From: Ectothiorhodospira magna
GTDB taxonomy: Bacteria > Pseudomonadota > Gammaproteobacteria > Ectothiorhodospirales > Ectothiorhodospiraceae
Direction: 5' to 3'
NCBI RefSeq assembly: GCF_900110965.1
Contig: NZ_FOFO01000021.1
Coordinates: 1 to 64,000, forward strand
DNA: 64,000 nt
A model generated the notes under the pieces. That model was not told the DNA's origin. It ran no database searches and saw only the letters and a list, made by a program, of their open reading frames with translations. A program made the translations under genes and the position numbers. Positions 53,364-63,767 of this stretch are shown piece after piece; the stretch's first letter is position 1, and each line of letters starts with the position of its first letter.

Positions 53364-56300
53364 ATGAACCAAAAGACGGACACCCACCCTGTCACCCAAC
53401 CTCAGTCCGCTGCCGAGCCGCAGGAAGCAACACAGATGCCCGAGGGGTTGGCGGACGCGTGCGAATCCAGCGAAGCTGAAGAACAGCAGAATATCGCCGA
53501 GACGACACCCCGCAGCGGGTTTCAGGGCCACGTGGTGGGCATCGGTGCCTCTGCCGGCGGGCTGGAGGCACTGGAGCAACTGTTCAATTGTATGCCTGGA
53601 GGCACCGAGGCTGCTTTTGTGGTGGTGCAGCATCTGTCCCCGGACCATAAAAGCCTGATGGCCAATCTGCTGGCCCGGCATACCAGTATGCCGGTGGTGA
53701 CAGTGCGGGATGCCATGGAAATTGAGGCGGAGACCATTTATCTGATTCCGCCGGGCAATCTGATGACCATTTCCGAAGGTCAACTGCGGCTTAGCCCGAA
53801 AAATCCCAAGGCCCTCTCCCTGCCCATTGACCTGTTTTTTTCCTCCCTGGCCCAGGAATTTCGGGACCGCTGTATCGGCGTGATTCTCTCCGGCACCGGA
53901 TCCGATGGCACCCGGGGATCGGTGGCCATTAACGATGCCGGCGGCCTGCTGCTGGCTCAGAACCCGGAAAATGCAAAGTTTGATGGTATGCCCCGCAGCG
54001 TCATTGCCACCGGGCTTGTGGATGAAATTCTGCCGGCGGAGCTGCTGGGACGCCGGATCAAGGACCATATCCTGCAAAAGCCGGAAACCCGGGTGGGACC
54101 ACCACCGCGCATTCCTTCGGACCCGGATACCGGCTCGTCCCTGGAGGGTATTTTCCATCTGCTGCATAACCACGGCGGGGTGAATTTTCGGGACTATAAA
54201 CCGGCTACGGTTCTGCGGCGTATCGAGCGGCGGATGCAGGTGCGCCATGTGCCGGATTTTGAACATTATCTGGAATTGCTGGATGGAGACTCCGGCGAGG
54301 TGTCGGTGTTGCGGCGGGAAATTCTCATCCCGGTGACCAACTTCTTTCGTGACCCGGAAGCCTTCGACGCCCTGGCCACCAAAGTGGTGGATCAGGTGGT
54401 GCAACAATCCTCTGCATCCCATCCCATTCGGGTCTGGGTGGCAGGCATGTCCACCGGAGAAGAAGCCTATTCCATTGCCATCCTGTTTGCCGAGGCATTT
54501 GAACGGGCACGCCGTTGGCCGGATATCAAAATCTTTGCCACCGATGTAGAACAGAAAAACGTGGACGCCGCCAGTGCGGGAACATTTTCCGAGGCCATCA
54601 TGGCGGAGGTGTCCCCGGAGCGCCTAGAGCGTTTCTTCATCAAGCGGGGCAGCCACTTTGTGGTCAAGCCCGAACTGCGCCAGACCCTGGTATTTGCCCG
54701 CCACAACCTGCTGGAAGACCCGCCATTCACCCGTATGGATATGGTGTCCTGTCGTAATGTGCTGATCTACTTTGTGCCGGGGGCCCAGGAGCGTGCCCTG
54801 CGGCGTTTCCAGTATGCCCTGGCCCCCGGCGGCTACCTGTTTTTGGGAAGCAGTGAATCCCTGGCGGGTCTGAGTTCCGACTTCACCCCGGTAAGCAGCA
54901 AATACAAGCTGTTCCAGATGCTGCGCAGTACCACATTACCCCTGGACTCCCATGGCAGTTCGGCGCTGCTGGGTGCCCGGGTGTCTTCCTCTTCACGGGT
55001 CCGGCGCACCGGTATCCAGGGAAACCAGCCCAGGGATGCTTCCGCCATTGACACGGCCCAGCAGTTGCTGCTGCGGGATCACGCGCCGCCGAGTGTATTG
55101 CTGTCGGATACCCTGGATCTGATTCATATTTTCGGTGAAGCCCAGCGCTATTTGCATTTTCCCTCCGGCAGCATCTCCCTGGAAGTCTCCAAACTCTTGC
55201 CCTCCGGCATCGTGCCGGTGGCTCAGGCCCTGTTGCGCCGTGCCGCCAAAGCCAGTGGTGTGGTCCGTTCCGAGGCCAGCACCTTCAAGTTGCCCGATGG
55301 CACATCCCAGCGCCTGTGTGTCTCGGCGCGACGGCTGGGGGGGGATGAGCGTAACCCTGGATTTTTGTTGCTGTCTTTTGAATCCCTGGTGTCCAGCAGT
55401 TCATCGGAAGGCAGCGAAGGCGGCCAGCCGATGGACGTGAACATGGAAGCCCAGGAACGGATTCAATCCCTGGAACAGGAACTGGCGGCCACCCGGGAGA
55501 GCTTGCAGGCCACCATCGAGGAACTGGAGGCGTCCAACGAGGAATTGCAGGCCACCAATGAGGAAATGATGGCCTCCAATGAGGAACTGCAAAGTTCCAA
55601 CGAGGAACTGCAGTCGGTGAACGAGGAGCTGTACACCGTCAATGCGGAAAACCAGGAAAAGATTCAGATACTCAACCGTCTCAACGCGGACCTGGACAGC
55701 ATGGCCAAGGCGGCTTCCATCGCCACCTTGTTTCTGGATGAATCCCTGCGGATCACCCGGTTTACGCCGGAGGCGACTCATATTTTCAAGATCAGGGACG
55801 GGGATGTGGGGCGGCCCCTGGACGATTTCAGCCATTCCCTGGATTACCCGAACCTGATGAGCGACCTGCGCGCCAGCTTGCGGGAAGGCCGGATGGTCGA
55901 ACATGAGGTCAGCGCTGATTCCGGTCATCATTATCTGCTGCGTATTTTACCCTATACCCTGCAAGGGGCGTCCTCCAAGGGGGCGGTGATCACCTTGGTG
56001 GATATCACCTCCATCCGGGATGTGGCGCTGCTGCAGGCGGTGCTTGATTCCCTGGATCACCATGTCGCGGTCCTGGATCACAAGGGCGTGGTTGTGATGC
56101 TCAACAAGCATTGGCAGGCGTGTGCCAAGGATTATGGCCTGTTGACCCTCAAGGGGGCCCAGGTCGGTGCCTGTTATCTGCAGGCCTGTAAAAACAGTGA
56201 TCAGACTGCCGATGGCATCCACGCCCGCAAGGCCCAGGAGGGGGTGGGCAAGATACTCAATGGAGAAATAGAGAGTCTGGGTTTTGAGTACCCTTGCGAT

Positions 56301-56429
56301 GCGGCGGGGGCGCCCCGGTGGTTTCTGATGCGGGCAGTGAAACTGCAGCATCCCGATGGCGGTGCCATCGTCAGCCATCTGGAGATCACCGACTGGGTGC
56401 CGGAGCGGCTGAAACATAACGACAATTAA
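53364..56429 (+). CDS. CheB-CheR fusion with PAS domains
   Basis: The 1021-residue soluble signalling protein starts with a CheB methylesterase domain (about 50-235; [12 protein letters not shown] nucleophile serine, [11 protein letters not shown] histidine, [10 protein letters not shown] aspartate). A CheR methyltransferase follows (about 255-520; [36 protein letters not shown]). Next comes a long coiled coil of repeated SNEELQ (about 690-775) and two PAS-type domains to the end. Unlike many relatives it has no C-terminal kinase. ATG 53364 has AGGA upstream; the frame is open back through the tRNA, which is not coding. Convergent with the GGDEF-EAL gene, 6 bases apart. It probably reads a signal and modifies or senses receptor methylation. 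Confidence 0.9.
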   Translation: MNQKTDTHPVTQPQSAAEPQEATQMPEGLADACESSEAEEQQNIAETTPRSGFQGHVVGIGASAGGLEALEQLFNCMPGGTEAAFVVVQHLSPDHKSLMANLLARHTSMPVVTVRDAMEIEAETIYLIPPGNLMTISEGQLRLSPKNPKALSLPIDLFFSSLAQEFRDRCIGVILSGTGSDGTRGSVAINDAGGLLLAQNPENAKFDGMPRSVIATGLVDEILPAELLGRRIKDHILQKPETRVGPPPRIPSDPDTGSSLEGIFHLLHNHGGVNFRDYKPATVLRRIERRMQVRHVPDFEHYLELLDGDSGEVSVLRREILIPVTNFFRDPEAFDALATKVVDQVVQQSSASHPIRVWVAGMSTGEEAYSIAILFAEAFERARRWPDIKIFATDVEQKNVDAASAGTFSEAIMAEVSPERLERFFIKRGSHFVVKPELRQTLVFARHNLLEDPPFTRMDMVSCRNVLIYFVPGAQERALRRFQYALAPGGYLFLGSSESLAGLSSDFTPVSSKYKLFQMLRSTTLPLDSHGSSALLGARVSSSSRVRRTGIQGNQPRDASAIDTAQQLLLRDHAPPSVLLSDTLDLIHIFGEAQRYLHFPSGSISLEVSKLLPSGIVPVAQALLRRAAKASGVVRSEASTFKLPDGTSQRLCVSARRLGGDERNPGFLLLSFESLVSSSSSEGSEGGQPMDVNMEAQERIQSLEQELAATRESLQATIEELEASNEELQATNEEMMASNEELQSSNEELQSVNEELYTVNAENQEKIQILNRLNADLDSMAKAASIATLFLDESLRITRFTPEATHIFKIRDGDVGRPLDDFSHSLDYPNLMSDLRASLREGRMVEHEVSADSGHHYLLRILPYTLQGASSKGAVITLVDITSIRDVALLQAVLDSLDHHVAVLDHKGVVVMLNKHWQACAKDYGLLTLKGAQVGACYLQACKNSDQTADGIHARKAQEGVGKILNGEIESLGFEYPCDAAGAPRWFLMRAVKLQHPDGGAIVSHLEITDWVPERLKHNDN

Positions 56430-56435
56430 ACAGGG

Positions 56436-59400
56436 TCAGTCGGCGCCCTGCCCATGATGGGCCGTGCTGGCCCATTGCGCGATCAGGGCATCGACGGTCA
56501 GGGGTTTGCTGAACAGGTAGCCCTGACCGATGCGACAGCCTTCCTGAATCAGAAACTGTCGCTGGCATTCCGATTCCACCCCCTCGGCCACTGTCTCCAG
56601 TCCCAGGCTCCGGCTCAGGCCGATGATGGCACGGACGATGGTTTCGTCGTTGTTGTCTGCGCCCACGTCCTGAACAAATGACTGGTCAATTTTGATGCGA
56701 TCCAGCGGCAGGCGCTTGAGATAGGACAGGCAGGAATAGCCGATACCGAAATCATCCACCGCAATCTTGATCCCCAGGGTTTTGAGTTCCCGCAGGACAC
56801 TCTGGGTGCGTTCCGGGGCGCGCATGATGAGGGATTCGGTGACTTCCAGCTCCAGACATTCTGCCGGCAACTGATAGTCCTGCAGCGCCATTTTGACCTG
56901 ACTGACCAGATTATCCCGCTCAAGCTGTTGCACCGACAGGTTGACAGCCACCTGGGGCAGGTGGATGCCGTCCTGCCGCCATTGATTCATTTGCCGACAG
57001 GCCTCCCGCAATACCCAGGTGCCGATTTCGCTGATGATGCCCATGTCTTCAGCCAGACAGATAAAGGTGCCCGGAGACACCAGCCCCAGGGTTGGATGTT
57101 GCCAGCGTACCAGAGCCTCCACGCCCACCAGTTGCCGGGTCTGCAGGTTCACCTGGGGCTGATAGTGCAGCACCAGTTCACCCCGCTGGGAGGCACCCCG
57201 CAGGGCGGATTCCATCTTCAGTCGTTCCAGCACCCCTTGGGACAGGTTGGGGGTAAAAAAGTGGTAATCGTTGCGCCCGGTGTTTTTAGCCTCATACATG
57301 GCCATGTCTGCATGCTTGAGCAGCGTGTCCGCGTCTTCTCCATCCTCCGGGTACAGGGCCACACCAATACTGGCGGTAACAATGACTTCGTGTTCATCCA
57401 GGGTCACGGGATCGGTGAGGACGCCCAGAATCTTCTGACACAGGGTCTGGATGTTCTGCATGGAAGCGTCGTTTTCCAGCAGCAGCACGAATTCGTCTCC
57501 CCCCAGCCGGGCCAGGGTATCCGAGGCGCGTACATTGTCCGCCATCCGCTTGGCGACGGTCTGCAGCAGCTGATCCCCCAGACTGTGCCCCAGGGTATCG
57601 TTGATGGTTTTGAAGCGATCCAGGTCGATGAACAGCAGGGCCAGTCCTTTTCCTGAACGCTCTACCCGCCGCAGGCTGTGGGTCAGCCGGTCCCGGAACA
57701 AAGTCCGGTTGGCCAATCCGGTGAGCGGGTCGAAATGGGCCATGAGTTCCAGTTGCCGCTGAGCCTCCTTGACCGGGCCGATGTCACTGAATATCCCTAC
57801 ATAGTGGGTGATCTGCCCCTGGTCGTCCCGCACCGCGCTGATGGTCAGCCATTCCGGGTAGAGGGTGCCGTCCTTGCGCCGGTTCCACAGTTCACCGCGC
57901 CAACTGCCGGTGGTCTGCAAGGACTGCATCATGGCCTTGTAAAAAGCCGCGTCCTGCTTTCCCGATTTGAGCATGGCCGGGGTACGACCAGCCACATCCG
58001 CTTCGGTGTAGCCGGTAATCTGGGTGAAGGCGGGGTTGATGGCGATAATCCGTTGTCCCACATCGGTGACCACAATTCCCTCGGCGGCAGCCTGAAACAC
58101 CTGGTCGGCCAGCCGCAGACGGGCCTCGCTGCGGATTCTGTCGGTGATGTCGTGTACCACCGCATGCCGCAATGTCTGCCCCTCCACCTGAATCAGGCCG
58201 GTGTACACCTCTACCTGACGCAGGTCTCCGTTGGCCAGGCAATGGGTGGCCCGATAATATTCCGCCCCCGGATTCAATTTCTGGGCCGGTTCGGGGCTAG
58301 GCTCTCGCTGTTCAATATCTGCCAGGGCGCGGTTGAGCAGGGGGTGTCGGGTGCATCCGTAAAATTGGCAGGCCCCCGGATTGGCATCCACAATGCGCTC
58401 CTCCTGAGGGTCCACCAGCAACATTACCGAATGGCTGTTCTCAAACAGGCTACGGTAGCGGGACTCGCTTTCCTGCAATGCCGCCTCGGTGGTACGACGT
58501 TTCTGTTCCAGGGCCAGATGCTGCAGGGCGTAGGAAAAGTCTTCGGTGATGTCCTGCACCAGCCGGTCAATCTGGGGGGTGAAGCTGTCGGGGGAATCGG
58601 ACATGAAACTGGCCATGCCCACCAGCCGGTATTCCCGGATCAGGGGGTAATGTCCGAAGGTATGGATGCCATTGCGTCTGGCCCAGGCCCGCCACTGGGG
58701 GGGGGCTTCCGGGTCATCCCGGTGGGCATAGACGTAAGGCTGTTGATTAATGGCCTGCCAGGCTTCCTCCAGGGGGATGGACCGGCATTGTTGCGGGGTC
58801 AGGCCGTTAAATGAACGGGGGACTGGATCGGCGCCCGGTTTCGGGCACAGACTGATGACACAGGCATTGAAGCGGCCATAGTCCACGGCGATGCGGGTCA
58901 GGTTATCCAGCAGCAGCTGTTCGTCCTCGATGCGGACAATGGCCTGATTGACGGCGCTCAAGGTGGCATAGAGCATACTGACCTGGGCCAGTTGCAGTTC
59001 TGCCTGCTTGCGCTCGGTGATGTCCCGGTTGACCCCCCGCCGGCCCTGATGCGCACCATCCAGACTGATGACCGGCTGACATTCGTGCTCAATCCAGCGC
59101 ACTTCTCCATTGGCGTGGCGGATGCGAAATTCCAGACAGCGATGAGGTAACTCTGAGGCGTCATGCCGGATGTCTTCCTGATGGGCAATCCAGCGGGACA
59201 GGTCTGATGGCATCATGATGCGATCCATGAGTTTTGGATCTTGCATGAACTGTTCTGGTGGACAGCCACTGATGGACTCGCAGCCAGGAGAAACATAACG
59301 GTACTGGCCGTCATCACCGAGCCAGTAGTCCCAGACCGGGGAATAATCCGCCAGTATCCGATAGCGGGCTTCACTTTCCCTGAGTTCCTCGTGGGCGAGG

Positions 59401-59987
59401 GTGATTTCCAGTTCGTGCCGGATATGTTCCGTCAGATCGACGATGGCACACACAAAGTCATGTTCCCGGCCATCCCGGCCCGGCAGTCGGGCCACATGGA
59501 GTTCGCCGGTAAACTGTTCTTCGTTGGCATCGAGGAAGGTGATCTTTTCTACGATGTAGTGGCCACTTTCCCCGGCCTGCACCAGCGCCTGATGTAGCTG
59601 ACGCTCATGTTCCTTCAGCATCAGCCGGCGCAGAAAATGGCGCCGCAGGTGTTGACCGCTCAGGCCAAACAGTTTCTGGGCATGGGTGTTGGCTTCCAGG
59701 ATCAGACCATGACGATCCACCACCACGGCAGCAATGGGAATACCCAAAAAGAAGGCCGTATAGCGGTCCAGAGCTTGCTGGACCTGCCATTGGGTTTCCT
59801 GCAGTTCGGTATTTTGAATTTCCAGTTCGGCCTGATAGATGCGCAGCTTCTGGGTGACTTCTTCCAGGTCAATGTTGCCTTGGGCCAGCAGCTGTTCGGC
59901 CAGATCAAATTCACCCCGGCGCAGGGCTTCCTGGGCCTGTGCCTTGATGGTCTGACGGTCTTCCGCGGTGGATTCTTTATCTGACAT
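56436..59987 (-). CDS. Cytoplasmic PAS/GAF-GGDEF-EAL protein
   Basis: A 1183-residue c-di-GMP enzyme without membrane helices. Order: helical N-terminus with a coiled coil (about 1-75), PAS about 75-195, PAS about 205-330, GAF about 345-500, PAS about 515-630, PAS about 635-755, GGDEF about 765-925 (ARLGGDEF) and EAL about 940-1175 (EALVR, VNLS, EVTES, DDFGIGYS, KIDQSF, EGVES). Both catalytic sites look complete. It lies between the CheB-CheR-PAS gene and another GGDEF gene, forming a sensory cluster. Confidence 0.92.
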   Translation of the reverse strand: MSDKESTAEDRQTIKAQAQEALRRGEFDLAEQLLAQGNIDLEEVTQKLRIYQAELEIQNTELQETQWQVQQALDRYTAFFLGIPIAAVVVDRHGLILEANTHAQKLFGLSGQHLRRHFLRRLMLKEHERQLHQALVQAGESGHYIVEKITFLDANEEQFTGELHVARLPGRDGREHDFVCAIVDLTEHIRHELEITLAHEELRESEARYRILADYSPVWDYWLGDDGQYRYVSPGCESISGCPPEQFMQDPKLMDRIMMPSDLSRWIAHQEDIRHDASELPHRCLEFRIRHANGEVRWIEHECQPVISLDGAHQGRRGVNRDITERKQAELQLAQVSMLYATLSAVNQAIVRIEDEQLLLDNLTRIAVDYGRFNACVISLCPKPGADPVPRSFNGLTPQQCRSIPLEEAWQAINQQPYVYAHRDDPEAPPQWRAWARRNGIHTFGHYPLIREYRLVGMASFMSDSPDSFTPQIDRLVQDITEDFSYALQHLALEQKRRTTEAALQESESRYRSLFENSHSVMLLVDPQEERIVDANPGACQFYGCTRHPLLNRALADIEQREPSPEPAQKLNPGAEYYRATHCLANGDLRQVEVYTGLIQVEGQTLRHAVVHDITDRIRSEARLRLADQVFQAAAEGIVVTDVGQRIIAINPAFTQITGYTEADVAGRTPAMLKSGKQDAAFYKAMMQSLQTTGSWRGELWNRRKDGTLYPEWLTISAVRDDQGQITHYVGIFSDIGPVKEAQRQLELMAHFDPLTGLANRTLFRDRLTHSLRRVERSGKGLALLFIDLDRFKTINDTLGHSLGDQLLQTVAKRMADNVRASDTLARLGGDEFVLLLENDASMQNIQTLCQKILGVLTDPVTLDEHEVIVTASIGVALYPEDGEDADTLLKHADMAMYEAKNTGRNDYHFFTPNLSQGVLERLKMESALRGASQRGELVLHYQPQVNLQTRQLVGVEALVRWQHPTLGLVSPGTFICLAEDMGIISEIGTWVLREACRQMNQWRQDGIHLPQVAVNLSVQQLERDNLVSQVKMALQDYQLPAECLELEVTESLIMRAPERTQSVLRELKTLGIKIAVDDFGIGYSCLSYLKRLPLDRIKIDQSFVQDVGADNNDETIVRAIIGLSRSLGLETVAEGVESECQRQFLIQEGCRIGQGYLFSKPLTVDALIAQWASTAHHGQGAD

Positions 59988-60081
59988 CGGCGGGCTGGCT
60001 GGCTGGCGGGGTGATTTGCATGACCATGATCCTCGGCATCATACCGTAGTTGTGCCGGAACGGTTGAGGCAGCAGGGGATA

Positions 60082-62484
60082 TCAGGGATGAAACAGGGGG
60101 GTATCGTCTGTCCTGTCAGGCGTGAGGGCCTTGGGCTGGGGATCAAAAAAGCACAGGGCATTTTTGCCGGCATGCTTGGCCTGATACATGGCAAAGTCTG
60201 CATGCTGGATCATATCCTTCCCGGAACCCTGCTGGCCATCCAGCAGGGCGATGCCAATACTGGCGGTGAGCTGGTATTCTCCGTATGCCAGTACATGAGG
60301 CTGGGCCACCGCCCGCAGGATTTTTTCCCCCACCTGCCCGGCCTGGGCCACCGCCGTGGCCCGGTCACGGCTCATTCCCTCCAGCATCACCACAAATTCA
60401 TCCCCCCCCAATCGGGCCACCATGTCTTCTTCCCGCAGGCAACGACGAATCCGCTGGCTTGTTTCCCGTAAAACCTGGTCCCCCTGATCGTGCCCCAGGG
60501 TGTCATTGATCTGCTTGAAATCATCCAGATCAATGAACAGCAGGGCTGCATGTCGCCGGGCGTGGGGAGGGGTCAGGTCAGCCCGTTCCAGGCGGTCGAT
60601 GAACTGGCGACGATTGGGGAGTTGGGTCAGGGGATCGCAAAAGGCCAGATGGCGAATTTCTTCTTCGGCGGCCTTGCGTGTGGTGATGTCGCGGGCAATG
60701 CCCTGAAACCCGCTGATATGGCCCTGTTCATCCAGAAATGGGCGGGCACTGGAGTTATGCCAGCGCCAGGTGCCGTCCATGTGGCGTACCCGGTATTCGA
60801 TGTCGTTGTGGGTATTGCCCCGTTGCATCACCTGATCAAAAGCCCGATTGCAGATCTGCAGGTCATCAGGATGGACAAAGTCTGAATAGTGGCGCCCGAT
60901 CACGGTTTCGATGTCGTGACCCAGCAGGGTTTTCCAGCTTGGGGAGACAAAGGCAAAGCGTCCATCGGGGGTGAACAGATAGATGATGTCGTGGCTGTTC
61001 TCGATAAGAAAACGGTATTTTTCCTCCGATCCCCTTAGTCTGGCCTCGGTGAGCTTTCTTTCGGTGATGTTGTCGAAAATGGCTGCAAATCGCCCTGTTT
61101 CGATGGGAAAGGCCCCTACACTGAAATGTTTGCCCGATTGCCTGAACCCATGTTCGAAGGTCATGGTCCGGCCCTGGAGTGCCACTTCCCCGAAAATATC
61201 CACCAGTCGCAGGGTTTCCGGGAAGGGGAACATGGTCAGGGCCGTCTTGCCAACGATATCCTGGGCGGCAATGCCGGTATGGGTTTCAAAGGCGGGATTC
61301 ACCAGCACGAAACGGTAGTCATAGGGTTTGCCGTCTTCATTGAGCAAAATCTCGTGTACCGCCACACCACTTAGAGAATGGTCGAACAGCTGCCTGAACC
61401 GGGCCTCGCTGGTTCTCAGATCCGCCTCTGCCCGCCGTCGTTCATCAATTTCCTGGTTCAGGGTCTGATTGGCCACGGCCAGGGATCGGTTGCTCAGGCG
61501 CAATGCCCGTTCGTAGCGCACATTGCGCAGATGGCCCCTTAGATACACCCATCCTACCCCGACCACCAACAACCAGGTCAGGCCCAGTATCGTCACGCTG
61601 CGCCACCAGGCCGTCAGTACCTGCTGGCGGGATTCACCGGCAATGACGATCATGGGCAGGCCGTTGATCTTGCTGGCGGTGTAGACCCGGGTGATGCCAT
61701 CCACCGGGGAACTCAGGGTGAAGCTGATGTGGGTATCAGGGCTGTCCGTCAGACGGTTGAGGACGCTGGTATCCAGGATCATGCCTTGTACCCCGTCCTG
61801 ATAGCGGTCCATCGGCACAGGATGTCTGGCCAGAACCTTGAGTTCATTGTCGATGAGCGTCAGGCTGCTGCCGGGAAGTCGTTCGATGCGTTCCAGTTGT
61901 TGATGGAAAAAGGCCACTTCCCGGTGCGCGGAAACCATGCCGGTCAGTTCGCCCTGACGATTGCGGATGGCTCTGGCCTGGGCCACCACGAACCCTCCCA
62001 GCCGGTCGGACCAGAACATGCCGGAGACCTGATGGTCCAGGTGGGGGTGATCCTGGAACTGGATGAAAGTGGCCTGGGTACCACCTGCGGCAGCACCGTG
62101 GAGCAGCCGGCCCTGGGCATCCAGGACGGTGATGTCCTGAATATCGGGGAGCAGTTGAGGTTGGCGGGAAATCAGATGCCCCACCCGGTGGCGGGCTTCT
62201 CCTTCCTGATCGGGAGGGGGCGCCAGCCATTCCGGGGCCATGTCGTTGATCAGGGTGTGCAACAACACATCCGACGCCTGAAAGGCGCCGGTCAGCCATT
62301 CCCCTACCAGGGCGGTGGTGGCGTGGGTGCGTTCCTCGGCACCGCGGATTTCCCGCTGGTGACTCGTGGACAGTTCCACCACAATGCTGGCTGCCAGCAG
62401 CAGGCAAAGACTCAGGTAGATCAGCCAGGGAAGGCGGGTACCCCCGGTGTCATCAGTCGGATTGATGGCTGGCGTTGACTTCAT
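60082..62484 (-). CDS. Membrane PAS-GGDEF diguanylate cyclase
   Basis: The 800-residue protein has TM about 18-38, a periplasmic dCACHE-like sensor about 39-285, TM about 295-315, a short coiled coil, two PAS domains (about 355-480 and 490-610) and a GGDEF domain (about 615-785) with intact ARLGGDEF. No EAL is present, so it should only make c-di-GMP. ATG 62484 (MKSTPAINP) is chosen; the frame extends to a TTG at 62529 with poor signals. An IS605-type right-end-like hairpin lies about 70 bases upstream. Confidence 0.9.
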   Translation of the reverse strand: MKSTPAINPTDDTGGTRLPWLIYLSLCLLLAASIVVELSTSHQREIRGAEERTHATTALVGEWLTGAFQASDVLLHTLINDMAPEWLAPPPDQEGEARHRVGHLISRQPQLLPDIQDITVLDAQGRLLHGAAAGGTQATFIQFQDHPHLDHQVSGMFWSDRLGGFVVAQARAIRNRQGELTGMVSAHREVAFFHQQLERIERLPGSSLTLIDNELKVLARHPVPMDRYQDGVQGMILDTSVLNRLTDSPDTHISFTLSSPVDGITRVYTASKINGLPMIVIAGESRQQVLTAWWRSVTILGLTWLLVVGVGWVYLRGHLRNVRYERALRLSNRSLAVANQTLNQEIDERRRAEADLRTSEARFRQLFDHSLSGVAVHEILLNEDGKPYDYRFVLVNPAFETHTGIAAQDIVGKTALTMFPFPETLRLVDIFGEVALQGRTMTFEHGFRQSGKHFSVGAFPIETGRFAAIFDNITERKLTEARLRGSEEKYRFLIENSHDIIYLFTPDGRFAFVSPSWKTLLGHDIETVIGRHYSDFVHPDDLQICNRAFDQVMQRGNTHNDIEYRVRHMDGTWRWHNSSARPFLDEQGHISGFQGIARDITTRKAAEEEIRHLAFCDPLTQLPNRRQFIDRLERADLTPPHARRHAALLFIDLDDFKQINDTLGHDQGDQVLRETSQRIRRCLREEDMVARLGGDEFVVMLEGMSRDRATAVAQAGQVGEKILRAVAQPHVLAYGEYQLTASIGIALLDGQQGSGKDMIQHADFAMYQAKHAGKNALCFFDPQPKALTPDRTDDTPLFHP

Positions 62485-62544
62485 CCGTTTGTCCAGGGAC
62501 ACACCGGGCGGTCGAACGCGATGCGTCAAAATCCCTCAATGTTG

Positions 62545-62580
62545 GCACTGACCGCTCACCGTCCCGCAAGGACGGTGCTC
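62545..62580 (-). repeat. Solo TnpB-type right-end-like hairpin
   Basis: On the minus strand CACCGTCC, TTGCG, GGACGGTG (62577-62557) is followed by AGCGGTCAGTGC. The hairpin plus AGC(A/G)GTCA tail parallels the tnpB right end at 2170-2212 (GGGCGGGGAGCAGTCAC). No tnpB is adjacent. It lies between the divergent diguanylate cyclase and hydrolase genes. Confidence 0.45.
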
Positions 62581-62696
62581 CCCCCGTATTTTAAGGACAG
62601 CAGGCTTTTTTCGTGGGCCACGGCTGAAATTGTAGTCCAAAAGTTGTCTAAATACTCTTTAAAATCCACGTTGGTCAATAGGCAGAGATAGACATC

Positions 62697-63749
62697 ATGT
62701 TCCGCTGGGTTGTGCTGATATGGGGGATGCTGGTGCTGTTGGTGGTGATGCCGTCCGCTGGCTGGATCGTGTGGACAGAGCATAACCCCGATCAGGAGCG
62801 GGATATTCGGGTCATGGTTCAGGAGCATCTGGAGCAATGGTTTCCCGAAGCCATGTCCCTGCCGCCGGGACAGGTTGGTTTCATCCCCCGGGGAGGTGCC
62901 AGTGCCGATGGGATACCCGATGTGGTGCTGATTCACGGCCTGGATGAACCGGGGGGGATCTGGGATGACCTGCTTCCGGTATTGACAGCAGCGGGGGTGA
63001 CCGCCTGGGAGTTTCGCTATCCCAATGATCAGGCCGTGGACCACAGTGCGGATCTGCTGGCTACCCATTGGGCCGATCTGGACGGGACAGCGCCAGTGGT
63101 GTTGATCGGGCACAGTATGGGTGGGCTGGTGATTCGGGATTTTGTCTCCCGCTGGCGGCATCCGGTGGCAGCAACGCCTCAGGTGGCTGGCCCGGCGGTG
63201 GCAGGGGTGATTCTGGTGGGCACCCCCAATCAGGGGTCGGAATGGGCCCGGCTGCGGGCCTGGCTGGAAGTCAGGGAATGGCTGGCCGATATTCCCCAGG
63301 GACAGTTTTCCCTGTGGGCCGGCCTGCGGGATGGCACCGGCGCTGCCAAGATTGATTTGCGTCCTGACAGTGCCTTTCTTGAAACCCTCAACCAAAGACC
63401 CTGGCCATCGGTGATGCCGGTACAGGTGATCGGCGGCCAGATCGCAGAACCGACGCCAGCCATGCAGAGGAGCCTGGATATGTTGTCCGAGGAACTGGGG
63501 ATTGAGGACCTGGGGGAGCGGGTGGAGGCATGGTGGTCAACCACCGGCGAGTCCCTGGGAGACGGGGTGGTGCCGGTGGCCTCCCTGGCATTCAAGGGGG
63601 CTTCAGAGCCGGTGATTGTCACCGCCTCTCATCGAGGGTTGCTGGTTCGCCAGCCGTTTTCAGACCAGCACCCCCCGGCCATTTCCCTGATTGTCCATCA
63701 GCTTCAGGTGTGGGGAACGGGGGGCATGGCCCCGCTTGAGATACCCTGA
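62697..63749 (+). CDS. Membrane-anchored or secreted alpha/beta hydrolase
   Basis: The 350-residue protein begins with a hydrophobic N-terminal segment (about 4-26, signal anchor or uncleaved signal) and has an alpha/beta-hydrolase fold: oxyanion VLIHGLDEPGG at 77-87, nucleophile elbow GHSMGG with S140, and the lipase-like VGTPNQGS at about 184-191. The pattern fits lipase/PGAP1-like hydrolases. The substrate is unknown. It is divergent from the diguanylate cyclase. Confidence 0.85.
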   Translation: MFRWVVLIWGMLVLLVVMPSAGWIVWTEHNPDQERDIRVMVQEHLEQWFPEAMSLPPGQVGFIPRGGASADGIPDVVLIHGLDEPGGIWDDLLPVLTAAGVTAWEFRYPNDQAVDHSADLLATHWADLDGTAPVVLIGHSMGGLVIRDFVSRWRHPVAATPQVAGPAVAGVILVGTPNQGSEWARLRAWLEVREWLADIPQGQFSLWAGLRDGTGAAKIDLRPDSAFLETLNQRPWPSVMPVQVIGGQIAEPTPAMQRSLDMLSEELGIEDLGERVEAWWSTTGESLGDGVVPVASLAFKGASEPVIVTASHRGLLVRQPFSDQHPPAISLIVHQLQVWGTGGMAPLEIP

Positions 63750-63767
63750 TCCGATGCCCGTCTGGTG

